The notes under the pieces were generated by a model that worked only from the letters and a program-made list of their open reading frames with translations, did no database searches and was not told where the DNA came from. This document shows, piece after piece, positions 9,208-18,055 of a DNA stretch of 64,000 nt. The DNA is from Alteribacillus persepolensis (GTDB lineage: Bacteria; Bacillota; Bacilli; Bacillales; Marinococcaceae): NCBI RefSeq assembly GCF_900099605.1, contig NZ_FNDK01000001.1:1-64000 (forward strand), given 5' to 3'. The position numbers and the translations under genes are program-made. Within the stretch, counting starts at the first letter, position 1. Each line of letters begins with the position of its first letter.

Positions 9208-10404
9208 TTAAGAAAAAAAAGAGATAAGCATGCCGCCGGCAGCACCGCTTACGACGACTATCCAAGGCGGAAGCTTCCAGTAAGCAAGCATGGTGAATAA
9301 CACCGCTGCAAGGGCGAAATCCACTGGCTCAAAGATAGAAGTTGTCCAAATGGGGTGGTAAAAGGCAGAAATTAAAATACCGACAACTGCAGCGTTAATG
9401 CCCATTAATGCTCCCTTAATATTAGGATTGGTACGCAGAGCATCCCAAAATGGAAGTGTGCCTAAGATGAGCAAGAAGGCTGGTAAAAAGATAGCAGCTG
9501 TCGCAAGCAAGCCTCCTTGCCAGCCATTAATGACTGCACCAATATAGGCTGCAAATGTGAACAGTGGTCCGGGTACCGCTTGAGCTGCACCGTAGCCGGC
9601 TAAAAATTCCTGTTCTGTTAACCAGCCGCGCGGCACAAACTCTTGTTCTAACAGGGGCAATACAACATGTCCGCCGCCGAATACAAGCGCGCCGGAGCGG
9701 TAGAAACTGTCAAATAGTGCAATCCATTCGATCGACGTGAGATTCCGTATAATAGGCAAGAGGATAAGAATACCAAAAAATAATGCCAAACATACATAAC
9801 CAAACCGCCGCGAAACAGGAAAGCCTGTAACAAAACTATCTTGTTCTTGTACCGTCTGCTGGCGGTATAACAGAAATCCAACAACAGCTGCTAGCAAAAT
9901 CACGCCAATATGCGTGTAAGGCGTTTGCCATAACAGCGTCATCACTAGCGTAAACAGGGCAATCGTTCGTCGTTTTATGTCGGGGGTCAGCTTTTGAGCC
10001 ATGCCAATAATGGCATGAGCAACAACTGCTACTGCTACAATTTTTAATCCGTTTATCCAGCCGGCATCTTCCACATTAAATGTATGAAGCAGCGAAGCAA
10101 ATAAAATAAGTGCAATCACAGAAGGGAGAGTAAATCCGATGAAAGACGTTATCCCCCCTAGAATCCCGCCGCGCATGACGCCTATCCCAATGCCGACTTG
10201 GCTGCTGGCAGGTCCCGGCAAAAACTGACACAGCGCAACGAGGTCAGCATACGTTTTTTCTCCCATCCATTTGCGTCTTCGGATATATTCCTCATGAAAG
10301 TAACCAAGGTGTGCTATAGGCCCGCCAAAAGATGTAAATCCAAGTCTTGTAGAAACGATTAATATTTCTACGAGTGTTTTTAATTTGTTTTGCTGATTGT
10401 TCAT
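9208..10404 (-). CDS. chrA: Chromate transporter ChrA, two-domain
   Basis: A 398-residue membrane protein of the CHR family with two tandem homologous halves. The first contains GFTSFGGPIAHLGYF and CQFLPGPASSQVGIGIG; the second contains ALVFGGGHVVLPLLEQEFV and GYGAAQAVPGPLFTFA. The repeated FGGP/FGGGH and PGP motifs are the family signature. CHR proteins export chromate and lower its toxicity; some may carry other oxyanions. The ATG at 10404 is favoured over a GTG at 10416 because AGGTG lies at suitable spacing before it. It follows a padR-like gene 21 bases upstream, so it is probably in a PadR-controlled operon. Confidence 0.9.
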   Translation of the reverse strand: MNNQQNKLKTLVEILIVSTRLGFTSFGGPIAHLGYFHEEYIRRRKWMGEKTYADLVALCQFLPGPASSQVGIGIGVMRGGILGGITSFIGFTLPSVIALILFASLLHTFNVEDAGWINGLKIVAVAVVAHAIIGMAQKLTPDIKRRTIALFTLVMTLLWQTPYTHIGVILLAAVVGFLLYRQQTVQEQDSFVTGFPVSRRFGYVCLALFFGILILLPIIRNLTSIEWIALFDSFYRSGALVFGGGHVVLPLLEQEFVPRGWLTEQEFLAGYGAAQAVPGPLFTFAAYIGAVINGWQGGLLATAAIFLPAFLLILGTLPFWDALRTNPNIKGALMGINAAVVGILISAFYHPIWTTSIFEPVDFALAAVLFTMLAYWKLPPWIVVVSGAAGGMLISFFS

Positions 10405-10425
10405 AGATAGATACACCTGCCTTTG

Positions 10426-10734
10426 TTAATCCTTTATTTCCTTAAACAATTCATAGGCCTGTGCACGAGCTTTATCGAGAATAACGTCTCCTTTTCTAGT
10501 TGCACTGTAGTATTTTCGGATTTTGCCATCGACAAGACGTTCTTCTTTTTCCAGCAGTCCGTCTTTTTCCATGTTGTGAAAAATTGGATAAAGCGTGCCA
10601 GCACTAATTTCATAGCCGTGCTCTTGAAGCTCTTCAAGCATCCACGCGCCATAAACAGGATGCTCTTTTGCGTGATGAAGAATGTGAATTTGAATAAACC
10701 CGAGAAACAATTTGCGAAGGATACGGTCTTCCAG
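10426..10734 (-). CDS. PadR-family transcriptional regulator with apparent CTG start
   Basis: A winged-helix PadR regulator of about 102 residues. The core HPVYGAWMLEELQEHGY, ISAGTLYPIFHNMEKDGLL and IRKYYSATRKG is diagnostic. The family start MEDRILRKLFLGFIQIH is recovered only if translation begins at CTG 10734, six bases after AAGGAGGGA (10741-10749). The first standard start, TTG 10710, lacks its own ribosome site and removes eight residues of helix 1. It probably represses itself and chrA. The operator-like repeats overlap the predicted transcription start. Confidence 0.83.
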   Translation of the reverse strand: MEDRILRKLFLGFIQIHILHHAKEHPVYGAWMLEELQEHGYEISAGTLYPIFHNMEKDGLLEKEERLVDGKIRKYYSATRKGDVILDKARAQAYELFKEIKD

Positions 10735-10763
10735 TGAAAATCCCTCCTTATTGATTACGTTTT

Positions 10764-10820
10764 TCGATATAGAAAATCGATATCGGATTGTATAATATCA
10801 TATGCTGTTTTGCTGTCCAA
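10764..10820 (-). promoter_or_regulatory. padR-chrA promoter and operator-like repeats
   Basis: On the minus strand, TTGGAC (complement of 10815-10820) and TATTAT (complement of 10792-10797) are separated by 17 bases, a good SigA promoter. Just downstream, two copies of TCGATAT on the plus strand begin at 10764 and 10777, the second within the palindrome GATATC. A repressor bound there would block transcription. Assignment to the PadR protein is by position. Confidence 0.55.
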
Positions 10821-11041
10821 CGGATTTTACGTTATTTTTAATAATTTTACATTTTCTTAATAAAGGAAGAGTATTAACAAAAAGGCACTGTTACACCTCA
10901 GGAATCATTGTCTTGGGAAATGATTCGAAGACGTCATATATTCTGCGATTATGGAATATTATCAAAAAGTGTTTAAAAACTTTACAGTTTAATGGATATC
11001 CTTGACAATGAAAAAGTACTTATTTTTAAGGAGGGTATACA

Positions 11042-12565
11042 ATGATGGAAGGGGTATTTGTACTTATCTTACTTGTGCTTGGTATCTTAGCCCTTGTTGC
11101 TGCAGTTGTCACGTTTTTCATTTTTCGTTTGCGCTACAAAACGGCCAGCTCGAATGAAGCGTTAATTGTGACAGGGCCGAATTTAGGAGATTCAGAAAAG
11201 GAGAAAAATGTCTTTGAAGACCACAACGGCCGTTCGGTAAAAATTATTCGAGGCGGCGGATACAGGCTGCGCATGTTTCAAACAGCAACGCCCATTGATT
11301 TAACATCTTTTCAGCTGCAAGTCGATTCTGAAAAGGCATATACAAAAGAAGGTATTCCTGTACGTGTGTCTAGTACGGCTGTGATTAGTATCGGCAGTGA
11401 ATTAGAAATTATGGCAAACTTTGCTGAGAAGTTTTTAGGGAAAAAACAAAATGAACGAGAATCAGAGCTAAATGATGTGTTAAACGGACACTTGCGTTCG
11501 ATTATCGCTTCTTTGCCAATTGAGAAAATATATAATGATTTTAAAGAAGTAAATATGCAAGTGAAAAAGATTGCAGAATCGGACTTAAAAGGAATGGGGT
11601 TTGAAATTACTTCATTTGCTTTAAACGATGTAGAAGATGTTGATAAAGAAAATGGTTATATTGATGCGCTTGGGCGTCCGCACATTGCAGATGTACAGAA
11701 AAAAGCAAATATGGCAGAATCCGATGCGAAAAAAGAGACGAAGATTTACCAAGCTAAAAACGATCAAGAAGCCCAAGAAGAAGAAAACCGCCGTTTGACT
11801 GCGGTTGCAGAGTCGAAAAAAGAAAAAGATATCAAAGAAGCAAAATTCCAAACGGAAACAAATCGAGCGGAAGCGAATGCTGAACAAGCAGGCGAGCTCG
11901 AACGGCAAAGATTAGCGCAGCAAGTAAAAGAGGAAGAATTGAAAGTACAATACATAGAGAAACAGCGAGCAGTAGAACTAGAAGAAGAAGAGAACAAGCG
12001 CCGCCGGGCAGTGGCTGATGCCCAAGCTTATGAAACGACGAAAAAAGCCCAAGCAGAAGCTGATAAAGAACGCATCAAAGGGGAATCAGAAGCCGAAGTT
12101 ATCCGCCAGCGCGGGATTGCAGAAGCAGAATCAAAGGAACGTATGGCCAAAGCGATGGAACAATACGGCGAAGCTGCTATCGTCGAGATGCTCTTAAATG
12201 TGCTGCCGGAATACGCAGAAAAAGTTTCCGCCCCGATATCTCAAATTAAAGACATGAAAGTGATTGATATGGGGGGAAGCGATTCGCAAGGCGGTTCGAC
12301 CAAAGTGGCTAATAACGTCACATCGACGATGCTGGGAATTCAAGAGTCATTAAAAGAAACAACGGGTATGGATTTGAAAGCATTGCTTGAAAATTACGTT
12401 TCCCGTGAAAATGCAAATGGTTTTGGACCGGCGCGTGACCCGTATGATTATGGTGTTGCGGCAGCAAAAGAACATGATGAACAAGAGGTGTCTGCAAATC
12501 ACGAACAAGTTCCAGATGAACGTGTTGAATCGGAAAAAACCGAAACAAAGAAAAAAGGTGAATAG
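11042..12565 (+). CDS. floT: Flotillin-like membrane scaffold protein
   Basis: A 507-residue flotillin (YuaG/FloT type). One N-terminal membrane segment (about residues 4-28) is followed by an SPFH/PHB domain (about 30-210, including VKIIRGGGYRLRMFQ). Next comes a long Ala/Glu/Lys-rich coiled coil (about 220-380) and a C-terminal tail starting near KVSAPISQIKDMKVIDMG. In Bacillus, flotillins organise functional membrane microdomains. Here it stands alone: no NfeD-family gene (yuaF) lies beside it, unlike in B. subtilis. AAGGAGGG sits six bases before the ATG. Confidence 0.92.
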   Translation: MMEGVFVLILLVLGILALVAAVVTFFIFRLRYKTASSNEALIVTGPNLGDSEKEKNVFEDHNGRSVKIIRGGGYRLRMFQTATPIDLTSFQLQVDSEKAYTKEGIPVRVSSTAVISIGSELEIMANFAEKFLGKKQNERESELNDVLNGHLRSIIASLPIEKIYNDFKEVNMQVKKIAESDLKGMGFEITSFALNDVEDVDKENGYIDALGRPHIADVQKKANMAESDAKKETKIYQAKNDQEAQEEENRRLTAVAESKKEKDIKEAKFQTETNRAEANAEQAGELERQRLAQQVKEEELKVQYIEKQRAVELEEEENKRRRAVADAQAYETTKKAQAEADKERIKGESEAEVIRQRGIAEAESKERMAKAMEQYGEAAIVEMLLNVLPEYAEKVSAPISQIKDMKVIDMGGSDSQGGSTKVANNVTSTMLGIQESLKETTGMDLKALLENYVSRENANGFGPARDPYDYGVAAAKEHDEQEVSANHEQVPDERVESEKTETKKKGE

Positions 12566-12579
12566 TTAAAATGCTGTAA

Positions 12580-12615
12580 GAAAAGCCATAAGGAGGATGT
12601 CCTTATGGCTTTTTC
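12580..12615. terminator. Rho-independent terminator after floT
   Basis: GCCATAAGGA and TCCTTATGGC pair as a 10-bp stem, flanked by AAAA on one side and TTTTT on the other. It can serve floT and also the convergent gene at 12632. Confidence 0.9.
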
Positions 12616-12631
12616 TACAAGTACATAGTTG

Positions 12632-13123
12632 TTATTTGCGCTCTGGATATTGCACCATTCGATTATTTTCAAAGTTTTGAAGAGGCGGGGTGTGGGAAGG
12701 AGCAGGGATGAAATCAGCATTTTCATTAAATTCGGACTGTTTTTGTTTGCCAACAGACTTATAACGGATGTGAAACTCTTCTTCATATGCTGGCATATCC
12801 TCTGTCAGTGAGTTGGATTCTTGCATGCTGGATATCCATGTTTCTAATTTATACGTGCCGCGGTCGACAATCTCACATAAGTTTTCTAAAGTGTCCACCA
12901 ATTCGCTTAAACAGTCCAGTCCATTTCGCAAAATGATTCCTTTTTTCTTTGCTCTTTCTACGGAGTGACCCATTTTGTAGGAATGACCGTGGTAACGAAA
13001 TTCAATGTAGCAACTATTACGGTCCCAATTAAAATTGTAATGTTCAATTTTTAACCGCCTCATCACTTTGGTTAGCTTTCTCTCACTGATTTTTTGATCT
13101 TTATATGGCAGCCAGTTAAACAT
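12632..13123 (-). CDS. Hypothetical protein, not recognised
   Basis: A 163-residue soluble protein I do not recognise. ATG 13123 is preceded at good spacing by GGGAAGGTGA. The first 100 residues are basic and carry an alternating aromatic pattern (MFNWLPYKDQK, HYNFNWDRNSCYIEFRYHGH, YKMGHSVERAKKKG) suggestive of a small alpha/beta domain. The last 50 residues are polar and proline-rich, probably disordered. No signal peptide or membrane helix is seen. It shares a bidirectional terminator with floT but is transcribed on its own from the opposite side. Confidence 0.65.
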   Translation of the reverse strand: MFNWLPYKDQKISERKLTKVMRRLKIEHYNFNWDRNSCYIEFRYHGHSYKMGHSVERAKKKGIILRNGLDCLSELVDTLENLCEIVDRGTYKLETWISSMQESNSLTEDMPAYEEEFHIRYKSVGKQKQSEFNENADFIPAPSHTPPLQNFENNRMVQYPERK

Positions 13124-13469
13124 TTGCTTCACCTTCCCTCTGATATTTTTACAAACAATTGCAAGATATGTTAGGCAAGCAGGCTTTTCTATTAACTTCA
13201 ACAAAATAAATAAAAACCCTGTTTTTATCGTTTGTGTTTTCTCGACGTTTTTTTACAAAAATAATATTGTGTCTTGCGTGATATGGGAACATAACAAAGT
13301 CATAAGTGAAAAGCATGGATAGATTTTGGTTTTATAGTTATTTAGTTTTAAGTGTAATCAAAAAAATAGTGCGTAAGTATTGAAAATATATTATATATAT
13401 AGAACACTTGTGAAATTATTGCTACACTTACATACGATTAATGGAAACAAATGAAAAGAGGGGAAGATC
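13124..13469. other. Intergenic region, AT-rich
   Basis: Divergent promoter region between the unrecognised gene on the minus strand and the VWA lipoprotein gene. It is AT-rich, with alternating TA around 13388-13402, and I see no convincing operator or small gene. Confidence 0.4.
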
Positions 13470-14864
13470 ATGCAAAAAAAGTGCTGTGCTTATGTTTTTA
13501 TCTGCTTTGTTATGTTGCTGGCTGCTTGTTCTTCCGGTGGCGAAGATGCAGCCGTGCCTGAAGAGCAAGGAGAAACCGAGGGACAGGAAGAAAAGGAAAA
13601 CACAGACGGGGATGAAGAATTCAGCCCGAGTGAACTTGATTACTATGATATTGGAGAAACAGCCCGTCCTTTAACAGAGTTTGAACAGGAGCTGCTTCGA
13701 AAACCCGGTCCCTACAGCGGGGATGATTATGATCAAGAAGCAGTGAACGCTGCAATCGATGAGCTTCCAGATGATTTAACGGCTGAAGAATATGCCCATG
13801 AGCTTATTTATTTAGTAGGGGAAGATTACCATGAAGAAGTGAAGACATTTGCTAACTTTGATTCGCAAGTAGATGTGGATATACAACGTCCGGATGGAAC
13901 CGTAGAAGAGCGGGAACCCTTAACTGCTCACTATGCAATTTTAATGGATGCCAGTGGCAGTATGTATAATTACAACGGTGATAAGACGAGATGGGATTCG
14001 GCAAAAGAGGCAGTAACGGAATTTGCACAAGAAGTGCCAGAACAAGCAACAATTTCTCTGAGGGTATATGGACATAAAGGGACAGGAAGCGATGCGGACA
14101 AAGAAGTGTCATGCAGCACGACAGAAAACATTTACAATGATACGTATCAAGCAGAAGGTTTTCAATCCGCTTTATCAGAGTTGCAGCCCTCCGGATGGAC
14201 GCCGATTGCGCGCGCGTTAGAAGAAAGCAGGGAAGACATCCCGGATGCAGCAGATGAAGTTGTTGTCTATGTAGTCAGTGACGGGATTGAAACATGCGAT
14301 GGGAACCCAGTAGAAGCAGCAGAAACATTGGTAGACGAATATGGGGACGCTATGGTGAATATTATTGGTTTTGATGTGGATGATGAGGAAGGACAAAAGC
14401 TGTTGCAGGATGTAGCGGATGCAGGAAACGGTGAGTTCGTGTACGTGGATTCTGAACAAAAATTAAAAGAATATATGAGAGAGCAGTACGATGAAATAAA
14501 AAAAGCATGGCGTGAATGGAAAGAACAAGGGAAAACAGAAGCATACGCACAAAAAGAAGAGAAAAAGGAACTGGCATATGACATGAAAGAGCGTGTGAAA
14601 GAGAAAAGCAGGCGGGAAAAAGAGCGGTTAAAGGATGCACAGGATTATTTAGAAGACCGCTTTGAGGATTTTGGTCATCCGGCTAATGACACGTTCTCCA
14701 TTGTTGTTGACCACGCGAATGAAATCTGGAGTTATGGCGTTGATACAGGCAATGAATTGTGGCAGGAAAGTGTGAACAGCGGGAATGAAAAGTGGCAAGA
14801 GTACGTTGATGAAGGAAATGAACAAATAAGAGATGCTATTGATCAAAAAAATAATCAGGAATAA
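13470..14864 (+). CDS. VWA-domain lipoprotein
   Basis: A 464-residue lipoprotein with a signal peptide ending LLAAC (lipidated Cys20), followed by a long acidic linker. A von Willebrand factor A domain starts near residue 153. The MIDAS motif DASGS is intact (Asp160, Ser162, Ser164), with a downstream TPIARAL threonine and VVSDGIET. After the domain comes a highly charged helical region and three near-repeats around GNELWQESVNSGNEKWQ. It resembles YwmD/YwmC-type Bacillus proteins in layout. Function is unknown; metal-dependent protein binding at the cell surface is likely. AGAGGGGAAGATC precedes the ATG. Confidence 0.8.
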   Translation: MQKKCCAYVFICFVMLLAACSSGGEDAAVPEEQGETEGQEEKENTDGDEEFSPSELDYYDIGETARPLTEFEQELLRKPGPYSGDDYDQEAVNAAIDELPDDLTAEEYAHELIYLVGEDYHEEVKTFANFDSQVDVDIQRPDGTVEEREPLTAHYAILMDASGSMYNYNGDKTRWDSAKEAVTEFAQEVPEQATISLRVYGHKGTGSDADKEVSCSTTENIYNDTYQAEGFQSALSELQPSGWTPIARALEESREDIPDAADEVVVYVVSDGIETCDGNPVEAAETLVDEYGDAMVNIIGFDVDDEEGQKLLQDVADAGNGEFVYVDSEQKLKEYMREQYDEIKKAWREWKEQGKTEAYAQKEEKKELAYDMKERVKEKSRREKERLKDAQDYLEDRFEDFGHPANDTFSIVVDHANEIWSYGVDTGNELWQESVNSGNEKWQEYVDEGNEQIRDAIDQKNNQE

Positions 14865-14890
14865 AAAGCGCTGAATCCAGCGCTTTTTTT
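14863..14890 (+). terminator. Rho-independent terminator
   Basis: AGCGCTG and CAGCGCT stem with AATC loop followed by seven T, directly after the VWA lipoprotein stop. Confidence 0.9.
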
Positions 14891-15148
14891 ATATATACAT
14901 TTGCTATGTTCACTGACCAGCGCCAGTACCTGATCGTTTGCGGTTCCGTCTGTCCAGTATGTGTATGAAAGCCTTTTGTACTTTTTAGAAGGGCAGGAAT
15001 AGCGGGAGCGAAAAACGGATAAAGCAAGGTGAAGGGTTTAAGATACGGATACAGCAAGCTGCCAAATTTTTCTGCTGCGTTTTTGGGACGTATAGTAAGA
15101 ATCGTTCGTTACATGTATAGAAACAGCAACAGAAGGGGGGAAAACATC

Positions 15149-15676
15149 GTGCATCACACGATTATGCGTGCTCAATCGGGAAATAAAGAAGCTTTCTGTG
15201 AGCTCGTTTCTACCTATTATCAGACGGTGCAGCGGTTTGCGTTTCAAATTGGCGTAACATCAGAAGAAGTAGAAGATGTTACACAAGAAGTATTTTTAAA
15301 AGTATATCGCTCTTTAGACAGTTATGAAGGTGGGACGTTTACGACATGGCTATATGCCATTACCTTAAACACAGCAAGAGATATGATGAGAAAACAGCAG
15401 CGCCAGCGCCGGAAAATGGAAAAATTAAAACAAAAGCACAACTCTAAAACGTATTCGACGTTAGACGTTAGTGAAGAAGCAATGGAATTGCATGAGCTTA
15501 TTCAAGAGCTTGATGTGAAATACCGCGTTCCTCTTGTTCTTCATTACTTTCACCATTTAACCTACCGCGAAATTAGTGAAGTAACCAACACATCAGAATC
15601 GGGAATCAAAACACAAGTGATGAGAGCAAAAAAACAGCTGAAAGCAAAATTAGAAAAGGAGGGTGGGCAAGCATGA
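15149..15676 (+). CDS. ECF-type RNA polymerase sigma factor
   Basis: A 175-residue ECF sigma factor. Region 2 includes FCELVSTYYQTVQRFA, EVEDVTQEVFLKVYRSL and TWLYAITLNTARD; region 4 includes YRVPLVLHYFHHLTYREISEV and GIKTQVMRAKKQLK. GTG 15149 is chosen because AGAAGGGGGG ends eight bases before it; longer in-frame versions lack a ribosome site. The gene overlaps the next one by four bases (ATGA), the usual sigma/anti-sigma coupling. I could not identify a convincing ECF promoter upstream for autoregulation. Confidence 0.88.
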   Translation: MHHTIMRAQSGNKEAFCELVSTYYQTVQRFAFQIGVTSEEVEDVTQEVFLKVYRSLDSYEGGTFTTWLYAITLNTARDMMRKQQRQRRKMEKLKQKHNSKTYSTLDVSEEAMELHELIQELDVKYRVPLVLHYFHHLTYREISEVTNTSESGIKTQVMRAKKQLKAKLEKEGGQA

Positions 15677-16905
15677 GCAAGTCATTAGAAGAACGGTTAA
15701 AAGAATTAGAAAAAGGCTATGAAAACATGCCGGATTTTGTCTCTAGCGATAACATTATCAAGCGCGTAGAGAAGGCAAATAAACGCTCCCCTTGGAAAAG
15801 AATATATGTGACGGCAGGCAGTGTGCTAGCAGCGGGCATAGCCGCGGTTCTTGTGATGAGTCAGCCCGGTATCGCCCCAGGTGATGGTAATAACAAAGGG
15901 GTTCCGGGAGAGGCGCCTGAAGAAGACCAAAAAGAAAACTCAACAGAAGACAGTGTGCCTGAGTTGTCTGAAAGGCAAGCAGCGGCGTTTTTGAATGAAT
16001 GGGAAACCTCGTTTTTGTCTTTAGTCGATGAAGCGGATAGTGATCAAAAAATAGATTCGTACGAAACGACAGGCGAAGTCCAACAATATTTTGAGGAAAC
16101 GATGTCTCAAGAATTAGCGGCCTGGATGACCGATGCGTATTTTACAAATCGAGATGACGGGGTGTACGTCATTGCTAAAGACGGGCCGACTTGGTTTGAA
16201 GAAAGCCAGCCGTTTGAGATGGAAAAAGAATCAGATACGCGCTTTTTGGTGACGCAAGAACGAAATAATGAACTGCTTGGCCATGTCAACATGATTTATC
16301 ATCTTGTTTATCAAGACGGCCAGTGGGTTGTTCATGAAATAGAATCGGAAGAGGCAAATAGCTCTAATCGCGGTGCCAATGTTATTCCAGATGAGTTGAG
16401 CGGACCACAGCAAGCTGCGCTGAATCAAGCAGACACGATTTTACAACAATTGCTGAGTCAAGATGCGGAACGCTTAGCAAGCCGCGTGCATCCAGATAAA
16501 GGACTTCTTTTTTCGCCCTATGTTCATATTGAGGAAGAACGTGCGGTCGTGTTAGAGAAGAACCAGGTAGCAAACTTCTTTACTGATGATAATGTCTATG
16601 AATGGGGAGTATATGATGGCAGCGGTCATTCGATAGAGGCAACACCAGCTGCATATTATGAGGAGTTTATCTATCATCCTGATTTATCATCGCCTGATGA
16701 AATTGTTGTAGGAGAAACAAAACAACGCGGCAATATGCAAAGCAATATCCGTGAGGTGTTCCCGGAAGCTGCCGTTGTAGAATACCACGTGGAAAGTGAA
16801 GAAGAAGGCGGAATGGATTGGAAAAGTGTAAATATTGTGTTAGAACAAGACGAACAGGGAAGCTGGTTTGTCACAGCTATTGTAACTAATGAATGGACCA
16901 TTTAA
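15673..16905 (+). CDS. Probable anti-sigma factor, single-pass membrane protein
   Basis: A 410-residue protein overlapping the sigma gene by 4 bases. A cytoplasmic N-terminal about 40 residues is followed by one membrane helix (about 43-63, TAGSVLAAGIAAVLVM), an acidic Pro/Glu linker and a large extracellular domain of about 320 residues. The N-terminus lacks the HxxxCxxC zinc motif of ZAS-type anti-sigma factors, so the assignment rests on coupling and topology. The extracellular part may sense an envelope signal; it has no family I recognise. Confidence 0.7.
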   Translation: MSKSLEERLKELEKGYENMPDFVSSDNIIKRVEKANKRSPWKRIYVTAGSVLAAGIAAVLVMSQPGIAPGDGNNKGVPGEAPEEDQKENSTEDSVPELSERQAAAFLNEWETSFLSLVDEADSDQKIDSYETTGEVQQYFEETMSQELAAWMTDAYFTNRDDGVYVIAKDGPTWFEESQPFEMEKESDTRFLVTQERNNELLGHVNMIYHLVYQDGQWVVHEIESEEANSSNRGANVIPDELSGPQQAALNQADTILQQLLSQDAERLASRVHPDKGLLFSPYVHIEEERAVVLEKNQVANFFTDDNVYEWGVYDGSGHSIEATPAAYYEEFIYHPDLSSPDEIVVGETKQRGNMQSNIREVFPEAAVVEYHVESEEEGGMDWKSVNIVLEQDEQGSWFVTAIVTNEWTI

Positions 16906-16910
16906 ATATG

Positions 16911-16943
16911 AAAAAGCGTGGCCTTTTCCGGCCATGCTTTTTT
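16911..16943 (+). terminator. Rho-independent terminator
   Basis: AGCGTGGCC, loop TTTTCC, GGCCATGCT, then a T-run, just after the anti-sigma gene. Confidence 0.88.
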
Positions 16944-16965
16944 GTTGTGCTTCCGAAATCGTTCA

Positions 16966-17030
16966 CTTGGCGGGAAGCAGAACGGATGAGGGTTTTGCTG
17001 TAGAGACTAGGCAGCAAGCCAAGTTTTTTT
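16966..17030 (+). repeat. Structured intergenic element with CTTGGC/GCCAAG arms and T-run
   Basis: CTTGGC (16966-16971) can pair with GCCAAG (17018-17023), which is followed by TTTTTTT. The right end, AGGCAGCAAGCCAAGTTTTTTT, resembles two sequences near 54.21 and 54.30 kb. It may be a terminator-like dispersed element. Confidence 0.4.
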
Positions 17031-17152
17031 CATTTCAGCGGACTGTTGCATGTTAGACGTAATGAAGGAACACATATTGTATGCAAGCTGCACAAAGGTG
17101 TAATCTGCTTAGCCATCAAAGACGTACCATAACGGGAAGGAGGTGATAGAAA

Positions 17153-17908
17153 GTGGGAAAATACTATCGTCCTTTTCATTTCGGCGGAAAATTAGGTATG
17201 CACAAAACATTATCGAAAAATAAATTATTAAAAAAATATGTACCGGAAACAAAAAATTTCACGTATCGTAATGTTAAAGAAATGATGAAAAAATATCGAA
17301 TCGTCTATGTTAAACCGCAAAAGAGTTCGAAAGGGAGAGGAATTTACCGAATAAGACGTGTGAAAACAAAATATGAATGCCGTTCTAATAAAAGCAAAAA
17401 GGTCTTTAAGAAATTAGCAAGCGTATACAACTATATAACCAAACACTCAAAGAAGAAAAAGCGAATTATCCAGCAAGCTATTACGCTCGATCGAGTAAAG
17501 GGACGCCCTTATGATATTCGCGCGCTGGTACAGAGAAAAGTTAAAGGGAAATGGAAATGTACTGGAATCAGCAGCAGAATCGGCAAAAAGAATAGCATTG
17601 TGACCAATTTAAACCGCGGCGGGAGCATTTGCTTGATGCCGGATCTTTTTAAACAAAAAGGTCTTTCAGTGTCAGCTCAAAAACAGCGCATGCAGGAAAT
17701 GAAAGATACGGCTCTTCATACTGCACGTTTTTTAAGTGAAAAAAATGAAAACATTCATGTATTGGGAATTGACTATGGTTATGATAAAGCTGGAAAGCTG
17801 TGGATATTAGAAGTTAACTCGCGTCCGCAATTTTCTATGTTAAAAAAAGTTGATCCCGCTATGTATAAAAGGATGAAACGTTTGGCAAAAAGTTATAAAG
17901 CGGCTTAA
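17153..17908 (+). CDS. YheC/YheD-type ATP-grasp protein, endospore coat-associated family
   Basis: A 251-residue, very Lys/Arg-rich protein. It follows the YheC/D pattern: MHKTLSKN near the N-terminus, YVKPQKSSKGRGIYRI (ATP-grasp nucleotide-binding strand), YDIRALVQRKVKGKW, and the C-terminal LGIDYGYDKAGKLWILEVN with the EVNSRP metal/ATP-grasp motif. B. subtilis YheC and YheD are coat-associated spore proteins; enzymatic activity is uncertain. GTG 17153 is preceded by AAGGAGGTGATAGAAA, a very strong site. Confidence 0.82.
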   Translation: MGKYYRPFHFGGKLGMHKTLSKNKLLKKYVPETKNFTYRNVKEMMKKYRIVYVKPQKSSKGRGIYRIRRVKTKYECRSNKSKKVFKKLASVYNYITKHSKKKKRIIQQAITLDRVKGRPYDIRALVQRKVKGKWKCTGISSRIGKKNSIVTNLNRGGSICLMPDLFKQKGLSVSAQKQRMQEMKDTALHTARFLSEKNENIHVLGIDYGYDKAGKLWILEVNSRPQFSMLKKVDPAMYKRMKRLAKSYKAA

Positions 17909-17939
17909 TTCTTTATTTATAGTGAATAAATACAGCAGG

Positions 17940-17968
17940 AAACGCATGCCACAGCATGCGTTTCTTAT
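17940..17968 (+). terminator. Rho-independent terminator
   Basis: GAAACGCATGC and GCATGCGTTTC form an 11-bp perfect stem with a 4-base loop and a short T-rich tail. Confidence 0.8.
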
Positions 17969-18055
17969 ATCGTTTAAGGTGCATCATAACTGTTTCAAAA
18001 ATACTTTAAATGACAGCGAAGAACAGAGTCAGTCAACTGTTTAAAAGGCACTTTC

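Noticed and set aside
10423-10737. Plus-strand frame antisense to padR
   Set aside because: It mirrors the padR gene; no ribosome site, and the padR reading is clearly homologous to a known family.
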